From: Chondrosia reniformis
Lineage: Eukaryota; Porifera; Demospongiae; Chondrillida; Chondrillidae
Direction: 5' to 3'
NCBI GenBank assembly: GCA_947172415.1
Contig: OX359196.1
Span: forward strand, 1,056,501-1,120,500
DNA length: 64,000 nt
Position 1 is the first letter of the stretch; every line of letters begins with the position of its first letter. Shown piece after piece: positions 47,068 through 56,742 of the stretch. The notes beneath the pieces were generated by a model that made no database searches, was not told the origin of the DNA, and was given only the letters and a program-made list of their open reading frames with translations. Made by a program: the position numbers and the translations under genes.

Positions 47068-47827
47068 CATCAACTGTCTGAATGCAGTGTGGAATGATGT
47101 GATACAATGCACTAGAATGTGCTTGACTAATAGTAGTAACTCGTTCATTCATCTAAATGTAAATATCACCTACCATTCCTTTTTTGCACATGCATGTTCA
47201 CTTTTTTAATTGTCTATTCACCATATATATATATTCCATAATATTATCATTCTATTTCTGGTTTTTACTTTTGTACATATTTTACTTTGATTGGATTTTC
47301 AACTTATATATATTGAATTAAATCGAATTGAATCAAATCAAATTGTATTGAATGCACTGAATGGATGAAAGATGCACATTTGTAGCCAACAACATCTTCT
47401 CTCTACTTCTTAGTCTTGAAAAGTACATATGAATAGTCCATTTTACTGCAGACACAGTTGACAATATGTGGCAAATGAAAAATTATTAATCAGAGATAAC
47501 CTATAGAGCTTTGGATGCGGATACAGTTTTTTCAGCCATTTTTTTCTCCCTTTTTCCACTAGGACATGCAACTACCTAAATTGTTTACTGAAGTCATACA
47601 CATGTGGTAGATATTATATAGCTGTATTTGTGAAGGAACAGTAGACGTCCATAATACTGATAATTAAACACTAGGGCTATTTCTTGTATATCACTTTGAA
47701 AGTGCGAACATAGACTGAATGCAGTAATAACGATATTCATAGACTTCCTTACAAGGGCGAGTAAAAGGGGCGTATGCTGAGTCACGACTTACAAGATTCC
47801 TGACCTCTCAAATAGAGACAGGACGAC
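47068..47827. promoter_or_regulatory. intergenic, C1orf74-like 3' flank and next gene's promoter
   Basis: 760 bp, AT-rich, with AATTGAATC..ATCAAAT words near 47320; no exon. Confidence 0.55.
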
Positions 47828-49885
47828 ATGGCTTCGAGCGTTTCTATGCCAATTAAAGAGGTTTTCCTTTATGACAACGGTTATGCAGTTTTCCATCGAG
47901 AGGCAGAAATCACCGGAGAAGGCCACATAAATCTCTTCTTCCACAGCAACCACGTGAAGAGCGTCTTGGAGTCGCTCAGATTTTATGGAGACGCGGGAAA
48001 CAAGATTGGAAACATTGCTTACGAGGCCACGAAGCCAAAGGCAAATTTCCGCATTTCATCCGTCAGTCCCTACCAGTCGCTGATTCAGCAAATGGTCGGC
48101 AATGATGTGACGTTGCAAGTCGTGAAGAGAGATGGTACAGGCGAGGAAGAGATCAGCGGAAGAGTACTGGGGATAGATGATCTTTTTGATGGAGCTTCCA
48201 AGGAATCCGTATCTCATGCAATTGTCTTTATAGATTCGACCAAGGTCGTGTCCATCCCTCTCCACTGCTTAACTGGAGTCAAGCTAACTAATGAGAGAAA
48301 GAAGCATGATATTAAGCACGCACTGGATCTTTCCACCACTTCCGAGGAGGACCAAACTCAGAAGCTCTGTGTTTTCTACTCGGATGTGCCTGGCACCAAG
48401 TCTGTCCAGTGCCAGTATGGGCTGGAGGTTGCAGAATGGCAGAGCTCTTATCGCCTAGTCTTTACAACCGAAACCCTTACTGCGTTTGAGCTCGATGGGA
48501 TGGCCATTGTCGAGAATACTCTTGATGAAGATTGGACCAACGTCCAGTTGACCCTGATTGTTGGAGCTCCAGCTCTGCATGCTTCTAAGAGTGCTGTGGA
48601 GAGTGGCCTGTGGCAGCTGACAATTAAGCATTTCCTTGGAGGGGAATACTTTACCATTCGCTGCAACGTAAAAGACTCGGTTATGAGCCTTAAAATGAAA
48701 ATTAACAAAAAGAAGAAGATTGACATTGCTCGTTTTAATCTTGTGTTTGCTGGAAAAGAATTGGATGATGGTCGTCTTGTGTCAGACTACACCATCAGAG
48801 ATCGCTCCACTTTGCATATGGAACCAAAAAAGGCAACCCAGAAAGGAGGCGGAGTCGGAGAAATGTCACAAGGTGAATTTGTAATGTCCTCGCAGGATAG
48901 CCTCTCCTATTACCCAATCAAATCAAGAGTTACTGCTCAACGCAAGCAAAAGGCCGTTGTACCACTGCTACAGGCTAAAATGACATCACAGAGGATTGTC
49001 CTGTATGACGAGACTGTCTTTACCGGAAACCCACTTGCGGCCATTTTGTTTGAAAACACTACTGGTCGCATTTTGGATGGTGGAAAAATTCAAATTTACC
49101 ATGGTACCCGTTTCCTAGGTAACAGTGATCTTCCATGCCTCCACCCGGGTGACGAATGTCCTCCAATTCCATATGCAGTAAAGATGGGTTGTGAAGTCAA
49201 CAAGACCATTGCAACAAAATACCTGGACTGGCATGCTGTTGATGTTATCGAAGGAGAGATTCGATTGATCAGAAAGAGGCATGAAATAACTACGTATGCC
49301 ATTCGCAACAAGACGGAGGATGAGTTGGACTTCCTGCTCAACCACCTCTTCCTTGAGAACTATGACCTCGTGAGGGAGGACCTCATGGATGAAATTGGAG
49401 AGCCTGTAGATATCACCGATAAGGTCTACCAGTTTAGGTTCATTGTCGAACCCAAGGACCAAAAAAAGAAGTTTCTAATCACAGAAGAATGCGAGGACTT
49501 GAGGAAGACTGCCCTCTGCAGCATCACACACAGAGACATCCAGGAGTATGAGGACAAGAAGTGGCTAAACAAGGAGACTATTCAGGTCCTCAGAGAGATA
49601 GCAAACGACTCCAAGGAGATGAACAGTCTTACAAATGCTGTCTACGAGAAGGAGAAGGAGATTCGTGAGATCAAGGACAGACAGCAGGACCTTCGTGATA
49701 ACATCAAAACGGTTGAAAACAGCAAGGTGGATGCAGCCAAGTACATTAAGGCTTTATCTGTAGGCGAGGATAGGATGCACACACTCCAGCAGGCTATAAA
49801 GACCTCTAGGGAGAAGAAGACTGCAATTAGCAAGAAGCAAGGCCAACTTATTAGTGATTTGAAGTATAATGCTAAACTGAATTAA
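47828..49885 (+). CDS. DUF4139-type protein with inserted ubiquitin-like domain
   Basis: Intronless, 685 aa, higher GC than its surroundings. The N-terminal part (IKEVFLYDNGYAVFHREAEI, then VLESLRFYG...GNIAYEATKP) and later WQSSYRLVF...DGMAIVENTLDEDW follow a bacterial (notably planctomycete-type) DUF4139/DUF4140 pattern. Residues about 260-336 are a ubiquitin-like domain: WQLTIKHFLGGEYFTIRC, FNLVFAGKELDDGRLVSDY, IRDRSTLHM; no terminal Gly-Gly, so it is a fixed fold, not a tag. The DUF4139 core then resumes (ILFENTTGRILDGGKIQIYH...LHPGDECPPIPYAV). The last about 95 residues are charged and helical (coiled coil). Function unknown. The ubiquitin fold may recruit partners. Lack of introns plus bacterial-type homology raises transfer or retroposition. 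Start: ATG 47828, in GACATGGCTTC. Confidence 0.75.
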   Translation: MASSVSMPIKEVFLYDNGYAVFHREAEITGEGHINLFFHSNHVKSVLESLRFYGDAGNKIGNIAYEATKPKANFRISSVSPYQSLIQQMVGNDVTLQVVKRDGTGEEEISGRVLGIDDLFDGASKESVSHAIVFIDSTKVVSIPLHCLTGVKLTNERKKHDIKHALDLSTTSEEDQTQKLCVFYSDVPGTKSVQCQYGLEVAEWQSSYRLVFTTETLTAFELDGMAIVENTLDEDWTNVQLTLIVGAPALHASKSAVESGLWQLTIKHFLGGEYFTIRCNVKDSVMSLKMKINKKKKIDIARFNLVFAGKELDDGRLVSDYTIRDRSTLHMEPKKATQKGGGVGEMSQGEFVMSSQDSLSYYPIKSRVTAQRKQKAVVPLLQAKMTSQRIVLYDETVFTGNPLAAILFENTTGRILDGGKIQIYHGTRFLGNSDLPCLHPGDECPPIPYAVKMGCEVNKTIATKYLDWHAVDVIEGEIRLIRKRHEITTYAIRNKTEDELDFLLNHLFLENYDLVREDLMDEIGEPVDITDKVYQFRFIVEPKDQKKKFLITEECEDLRKTALCSITHRDIQEYEDKKWLNKETIQVLREIANDSKEMNSLTNAVYEKEKEIREIKDRQQDLRDNIKTVENSKVDAAKYIKALSVGEDRMHTLQQAIKTSREKKTAISKKQGQLISDLKYNAKLN

Positions 49886-50726
49886 CACACATTTATAGTT
49901 AGAGCTTTGACTTTTGTCTATATAGGATTATACTGTAAGACTGCCTTTTTGAAGTAGGATCATCACAATTGTTTTCTTTGTAAGATTGTGAAATCAATTT
50001 CATTACCTATGACTAATGGTATACAATGTTATGACCATTATATGCTATACACTGGAGCAGGAAATTTCAAGTGAATATATTTCACTAGTACTCTTTACGA
50101 GAATTTTTCTGTTCAAATTGCAAAATTTATATATTCATTTAATTAAATATACATGTAGCAGTTGAAAAATGTTATTCATATAGATATAGAAATAAGAGTT
50201 GGTGTGTCCCTGCAGCGCTAGCGCTCGAGCCATTCCGCATACCCTCTCGATATCCGTGTGTATCACTCCTTGGCATCATTTACAAGATCAGCATCACCTT
50301 TTTATTACTCAAACTGACTGCATGTGCATGAACACAAGTGCATGGACAATTAATTATAACATTTGCATGACAATAATAACTTGCCTTTTACTCCATTTAC
50401 AATTCACTGACATCAACCTATTTTATAATTTTCATTTTCCATGATCTGTCTATTGTATAATAAATAAACAATCCAATCCAATTTACCCAATAACCCTTCC
50501 TCTTAATTGACATACCAAAGTCAAATGTATATACCATATATGCATATACTATTTACAGATGCCACGCTCTGTATAAATTTATATATATATACAGCAATTG
50601 CAAGTATTTACACTGTATGTAACTGGTATTCCCCTAATGCTAGTTTACCATATATATACGTACATATACGTACCCTAAACTCTAGTTTTCAGTTTATATA
50701 TTAAGGGAAGAGTTGAGCTGATCATC
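49886..50726. other. intergenic, 3' flank and promoter of the CARD gene
   Basis: AT-rich; AATAAATAAACAATCC near 50460 can serve as a polyadenylation signal. No exon was seen. Confidence 0.55.
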
Positions 50727-51854
50727 ATGACACAAGTACAAGACTGGCAGTGGATTCTTTATAAATACTGTCATGAAATGACCCACAAACTAGATATGGA
50801 TGATCTTCTAATGGGCCTGATTTCTGAAAACCTGGTCACACACAAGGAAAGAGATGAGATTAAGGCAGCCAAGACCAAAAATGACAAGATCTTGAAAATG
50901 CTAGATGTTTTAAGTCTTAGAGGTCAAAATAAAAAAACCTTTAAGAGGTTTTTAAAGGCTCTGACAGTTGCAGACCAGCACTTGGGCCACGAAATCTTTT
51001 GTGAATCACTTAGACGGGTATATGAACATATAAAGAAAATGAGAAGAGAAGGGAAGCTTGTAAAGGGAGATCCATCTATGGCTACCTATAAAGAGTATGA
51101 AGTAGTGGCTCAACATTTCAGAATGAGGTTGTCCCTTAAGAGTACTAGTTCAGGGTCATCTGAAGAGGAGAACAAGGGCTACACTGATAAGTCACTGGTT
51201 GAGGCAATCAGGGAAGAAATTCTCTGTCAACTGAAAAGTGCAGCTAGCACTCTAACTAAGGATATAGCTCAAGTTGGGGAGGAGATTCAATCTGTTTTTC
51301 AGAAAGTAAAAGAGCAACTTCAAGATCTAATTCAAAATATTCATGAAATGTTTAAAAGACTTCAGAAACTAGAAGAAATTGAATCAGAAACATTTAGGAC
51401 CACAGATGACACAATGCTACCCCAACCCTCCACATTACCGCTCCAATCATCCACATTACCGCTCCAACCATCCACATTACCGCTCCAACCATCCACATTA
51501 CCGTTCCAACCATCCACATTACCGCTCCAACCATCCACATTGCCATCCACATTGCTACCTCAAATCACAGAGCTTGAGAAGAGGGTTAATAAGAAGGAGG
51601 AAGATGAAGAGATTTATCTTAAACTAGAGGATGGCTATGTTAAAGCTAAAGGAGAGGGCGGACCTGAAATGTTGCACAAAACTACAAGCACTGACACACC
51701 TATAATGCCACCTAATCACAACATGTCCTTAGAAAAGCCAAAAAAAGAAGAAAGTGATGAACTGAAACACTGTTCTGTTGAGTCTGGTAAGGTCAGAAAG
51801 GAAGATAGGAGAAAAATTTCTTATGGAAGAAAATGGAGAGACCCCAAGATTTAG
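50727..51854 (+). CDS. CARD and coiled-coil adaptor-like protein
   Basis: Intronless, 375 aa. Residues about 8-95 have the CARD pattern: LDMDDLLMGLISENLVTHKE, RDEIKAAKTKNDKILKMLDV, KKTFKRFLKALTVADQHLG. Residues 155-225 are charged and helical (coiled coil or helical bundle). A tandem motif PSTLPLQ (about 6 copies, 21-bp units at 51419-51545) follows. The C-terminus is basic (RKEDRRKISYGRKWRDPKI). No catalytic domain is present, so it is probably an oligomerising adaptor in innate immunity or cell death. Its 3' end recurs, inverted and decayed, at 62278-62435. Confidence 0.75.
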   Translation: MTQVQDWQWILYKYCHEMTHKLDMDDLLMGLISENLVTHKERDEIKAAKTKNDKILKMLDVLSLRGQNKKTFKRFLKALTVADQHLGHEIFCESLRRVYEHIKKMRREGKLVKGDPSMATYKEYEVVAQHFRMRLSLKSTSSGSSEEENKGYTDKSLVEAIREEILCQLKSAASTLTKDIAQVGEEIQSVFQKVKEQLQDLIQNIHEMFKRLQKLEEIESETFRTTDDTMLPQPSTLPLQSSTLPLQPSTLPLQPSTLPFQPSTLPLQPSTLPSTLLPQITELEKRVNKKEEDEEIYLKLEDGYVKAKGEGGPEMLHKTTSTDTPIMPPNHNMSLEKPKKEESDELKHCSVESGKVRKEDRRKISYGRKWRDPKI

Positions 51855-53073
51855 TATATATAGAAAAAGCTAGATGGTTTGTTGTTTGATTAAGCTTTTA
51901 AATGATATACATTATAAACAGACAAAGTGGCCATGGTATATACGTATATATATATATATATATCCCTAAGTTAATTACGTAAGTGCAGTCATATCATATG
52001 CATAATGCATGTGTGTATGAAATGGTCTGAGGAGGTACTGGATATAACATGAGCCTACTACATTATGATGCAGCTTCCTTTGAATGAGTATAATGTTCTC
52101 TCATACATAAAGGGTTATACGTTTGTGCTTACATATGTATATATATGGATGCAAGTATGCATGTGTATAATACAGTTTACACATGTGTCTATAAATTTCA
52201 AACATTCACTCTTAAATACCATGCATAACTAAACTAGTAGGATTGACCACGTGTTCATATCTTTATCTTTTAAGGTATGAAAGAACATGCAATCACATGA
52301 TCACCTCCTGATAAACTAGATAAGCCCACGTACGTTTGGTTGACTGGTATTTCACGTGGGAAGCTTCGAATTCTGAGTTGTTGGTCTGATCCATCATTTT
52401 GAAGGAACTATAGACTGCATAACTCACATTATGTGAAAGTCTGTAAACATTTAGTTTAGCTGATAAAGGCAGCAGTAATGTTGGCAGCTCAAGTTTTCCC
52501 CAAAACAGTTGTCTGTCCCAGCAGTGGAGCAGAAGAATAAGAAGAAAACTCTTGTATCCTTGATCATCCATATTGTAGCTCTCACTAGGTTTAGTTATCT
52601 ACAGGCCTTTTAATGTAGAATACATAGGTAGGTGTACATAGTATGCTGCATGGAAAATAGAATCAATATTAAATTTATTGTCTTTTAGATATAATGTATT
52701 GGAGCGACAGAGAACGCATTCAAAAACTGGTAAATTAAATTTATTGTTTTTTAGATATAATGTATTGGAATGACAGAGACGAACGCATTCAAAAACTGGT
52801 TATATAACACACATGCACAGGGAGTAAATATTAGTTAATGACACCACACATAATCAATTAGTCTGAATTAGTCACTTTAGGTAGTTTTTAAGTCTATGTA
52901 CGTAGATACTAACAACAATCATTGAAATGAATCTCCATGATTCTTGATTGTCCCTTAAGTTCCAGGCGTACATAGATTATTAGTAACCATATGATTGATT
53001 GATATTAAGGGATGGATCATAAATCCAAAATAAATAACAGTCAATTGCACCTAAATGAGGTATAAATACAAAA
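51855..53073. other. intergenic region with family B repeat and a duplication
   Basis: Holds a family B copy (52500-52610) and two tandem copies of TATAATGTATTGGA.(C/T)GACAGAG..AACGCATTC (52675-52800). Otherwise AT-rich, with no exon. Confidence 0.6.
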
Positions 53074-56000
53074 CTAGAGTTCATCTCTCTTGGTTTCAGT
53101 GTCTTCAGAATTAAAACCCATAAATGCTTTCTCTACGTCTTCTTCCTCACTATCACTTGGGTCACTATCACTGTCATTTTGTGGTAATTGTTTTCCCTTG
53201 TTTATTTTCTCCTTGCCTCCTTTTCCTACATACAGCAAAAGAGGAAAGACTGAGTCTCGGATTCCACTTCAAAATTAACATTGAAAATTTAATTTTAAAG
53301 TAGAAAGAGGAAATGGAGGCAAGTGAAGAGAAAATGGTTTGGATAATTTATTGTTTGAATTTTCAAAATATATTCACTGATAATGTACTAATAACTACAT
53401 AATTCTATGAATAATTTGGCTACCATAAATGTGCAAAAAATATTTTTAATTAAAGCATGTATTTACACACACTTTGATAATGATTCATGTAGTTTATATA
53501 CGTATATTAAATTACCAGTTGATCGCATATATAAGAAAATAGTACAACGTTGATTCTATAATATATATTATACAATAGAATTGGATGGTTGGATATGTGC
53601 CTCTTACTGTATAATCACTGTCATAGCAATGGCTACCATGGAAACTAGTGAAGTCACAATGTTTGGTTTTAGATACTTATAAGTTAGAAAACAGAAAATG
53701 ATTGGAAGAACCGTATTGTACCAAGGGGGAAGAAGGTGCTTGTTTGTCACCAGAGGAGAAGGAGGAGATGTTTCTTTACTTTTAGACTTTTCCTTTTTCT
53801 TCTTCTTCTTTTCTGAAGTCTGTGTCTTCTTTTCTACCGGTTTAACACATTGTCCATCTTGCTGAACCAGACCCTCTTTACAATCACATTTAAAGGAACC
53901 TTGTAGATTTTCACACTTCTCTGTTTCATTATTACACGGATATCCTTCTTCTACAAACTCACACTCATTCAGATCTGCAACATAACAACATTACCAGTCA
54001 CATAGCATACAGATACACACACAAATATGTACATATGACATTACTTAGGTTGAATGTATATATTTAACTATATGGAACATGCGTATGTATGCATTTACTT
54101 ATATATGTACATATGTACACGTATGTAGGCCAAAATTCTAAGTCAGTATCCTTTCAAAAGACATTTGTTTGGAAATATTAAAATGTCGCATTACACACTG
54201 TTCTCCAAGTATCACAGAAGTACGTAGTTGTACTTGGCTCTGTTACAGAGAGGATCAATGGTGACACAATGTGGTCAGTTTTTCTTTAAAGAATCTGGTC
54301 TAAATCTAAGTCACGTTGTTTATAGTTTCTGTCCTCCTGGTTTTATCAGAAAAACAGTAGCAACAGGGAAAATGGAAGCACAGTGTAGTATGAGTGAAAG
54401 ATTTGACTAGACTTCCCATAGGTCATCCTATGGTGGCTAGTCTAACACTGAACTAAATACATTACTGCACATTCAGTTAATAACAGAACTTCTTACAAAT
54501 CGTCAGATATGTAGCTCTTAATTCTCACCTGTACATGTCCCATCCTTCATCTCATATCCGTCAGCACAGTCTATACAGCTGTGAGATCCAGGACCATTAC
54601 ATCCCAGCTGACAGGACACATGACAAGCTGAGGAAGAGAGTGAGGTGCGTGTACGTACACATGAATGAGTGCGTGGGTGGATGGGTGTGTGAGTGGGTGG
54701 TTGGGTGGATGTGTGAGTGGGTAGATAGGTGTGTGTGTGGATGGGTGTGTGAGTGGGCGGATGTGTGAGTGGGTGGATGGGTGTGTGAGTGGGAGGATGT
54801 GCGAGTGGGTGGATGGGTGGGTGGGTGGGTGGATGGATGGGTGAGTGGGTGGATGGATGGGTGAGTGGGTGGATGGATGGGTGAGTGGGTGGATGGATGA
54901 GTGGAAGGATAGATGATGGATGCATTGATGAGAGAGGGTGGATGCTTCAGTTGGATTGTGATGTATGCACTCACTTTCACATCTGTAGGATCCCAGTTTG
55001 TTGGCACAGTACGTTCCTTCTTCACATTCCACTTCTCCTTTTGAACACTCGTCAACATCTTGACAAAAGTGGTGTTCTGACATCTCATACCCACTGGCAC
55101 ATTCAACACACTTTAGAGGTCCAGGCCCTGTGCAGCTATCTTTACAGGAAGTGTCGCAAGCTACGTACGATGAGACAGAACAGACTACTGTAAAATCCTT
55201 AATATTAACGTCCATTATATTTAGCGTTTTACCATACATGACTTATAAGCATCCTTTAAATTTAGTTACAAATACGTGTACCACACTACTGCGCATGCGT
55301 AATAATAAACATTTTAGATGTTAGCGAATGATATCGCATCGCTAATTTCGCTAACATTAATGGTGCGCTAATATTAAGGGTTTTACAGTAGTTGATATAC
55401 AACAGTCCAACACGTATGATAGCACAGTACGTAAGTATGTAATTGTATGCATGGCATGAAGTGATGAACAATCACTGGAAATATTACGTTGACCAGCCAA
55501 GTGACTTACAGTAAGTCTTACCTTGGCTGGAGGACTGAAGTCCTATTGAATGGCAATCAGTACTTGCCTCCAATATATCCAGTGATTATTTTGTCATAGA
55601 ATGTATAGTCTTTAGACACACAAAAAAGATGAACCATCTCAAAAATAAGTTTTGAAGATATCTCTATAATCTAAGGTATATGTAGTCTGTTAATTAGTGC
55701 ATATGTACAGATATGAAATGTGTTAGTATACGTATATGGAAACAGTAGATAATGTAAGGTATGATTCGGTTTGCGACAATGGCTTCCTAAAATGTATGAA
55801 CATGTCCAGGAACTACGTATGTATGTGCTGGTTGATAAAGTGACTCAGTGACTCATTACGCAATACTAGAACCAGGCCTGACATGTGATCATGTAGGTAG
55901 ATGAGGAATGTTGGTTGAGGATTATTATGTAGCCCCTTCACACAGATATTGCACAATCATTTTCATTTTATTTATGGGTTACTGTGTACGTAAGTTCTCA

Positions 56001-56742
56001 AGATAGACACGGTTATGCACTGTGTTGCTATAGCAACCATGTTACACCACCCACCTTGACATTTATAGGATCCTTCAGTGTTGAAACAGAATGTTCCAAT
56101 ACCACAAGAGACATCCTCCGATTCACATTCGTTGACATCTGTAGAGAGGAAGCATCAGAACTACATATGCAGCACAACAGCCCTCCTCCTCCTTCCACAC
56201 CCACCCCCCCTTACAGGAGTCACACCCTCCTGGTCCACCCTCCTTACATTTCAGTTAGCAGGACACATGACAAGCTACAGGAACAAGATGACAGTCATGT
56301 GACAGTCATGTGACAGTCATGTGACAGTCATGTGAAAACATACAAGTTGATGGCATATAGTTCCTAAACATTCCAATAGAAGATATAAAAGAGATAAATA
56401 AGGCATTTATCTAACCATTAATGTACATAACTGTGGACCTCAGGTACACACAGACGTACTTAGTTCAAGTTGGTCAAACGCTGTAGGACACAAATGAATC
56501 TCTTTACACACATCTGTACCTATGCAGGTGTCACTGTCATTATAGTAGCCAGGGAAGCAATCTTCACACATATCTCCATGGTAACCAGTGTCATAGACAC
56601 ATTTTCCACTTCCATCTCTATTCCCTGCTCCTTGAAGCAGAATGGAAACATATCACCTTTGATCTCACATTACTGACTAATATCCAACTCACTTCGCAGT
56701 TGCCATGACTACTGAACACCTGATCAGGACCTCCAGGACATA
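53074..56742 (-). CDS. CRELD: CRELD-like EGF/furin-repeat protein with two alternative last exons; 5' half damaged
   Basis: Cysteine-rich ER protein of the CRELD family. Exons, 5' to 3': 56693-56742 ([16 protein letters not shown]), 56520-56630 ([20 protein letters not shown]), 56176-56274 (furin-like CHVSC...), 56055-56138 ([15 protein letters not shown]), 54975-55160 (furin-like plus DVDECSKGE), 54529-54627 ([13 protein letters not shown]). Then either 53604-53974 (DLNECEF EGF, a basic K-rich linker, and two hydrophobic segments [11 protein letters not shown] and [17 protein letters not shown]) or 53074-53225 (acidic, ending KRDEL). Both last exons fit phase 1. The first corresponds to membrane-anchored CRELD1, the second to soluble ER-retained CRELD2. 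Damage: a phase mismatch between the first two exons, an in-frame TAA in 56176-56274 where the sister exon has Gln, and no CRELD N-terminal domain or signal peptide found upstream. It may be a recent pseudogene or carry assembly errors. Confidence 0.82.
54228..54410 (+). other. unassigned 60-codon open frame in a CRELD intron
   Basis: Plus-strand frame with four cysteines and [20 protein letters not shown], a little like a Cys-rich extracellular module. There is no clear acceptor or donor pair and no recognised family. It may be a relic exon or chance. Confidence 0.25.
54640..54910. repeat. GGTGGATG-rich minisatellite in a CRELD intron
   Basis: Irregular units of GAGTGGGTGGATGGATGGGT and GTGTGTGAGTGGG variants. 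Long antisense P/H/T-rich frames are artefacts of it. Confidence 0.9.

Noticed and set aside
48056-49833. Minus-strand frames opposite the DUF4139 gene
   Set aside because: Shadow frames; the plus strand has one 685-codon frame with clear domains.
51362-51550. Minus-strand NVDGWSG-repeat frame
   Set aside because: Shadow of the PSTLPLQ coding repeat of the CARD gene.
54535-55239. Long P/H/T-rich minus-strand frame linking two CRELD exons
   Set aside because: It reads through the intron minisatellite; canonical donor (54974) and acceptor (54628) sites and phase support splicing.
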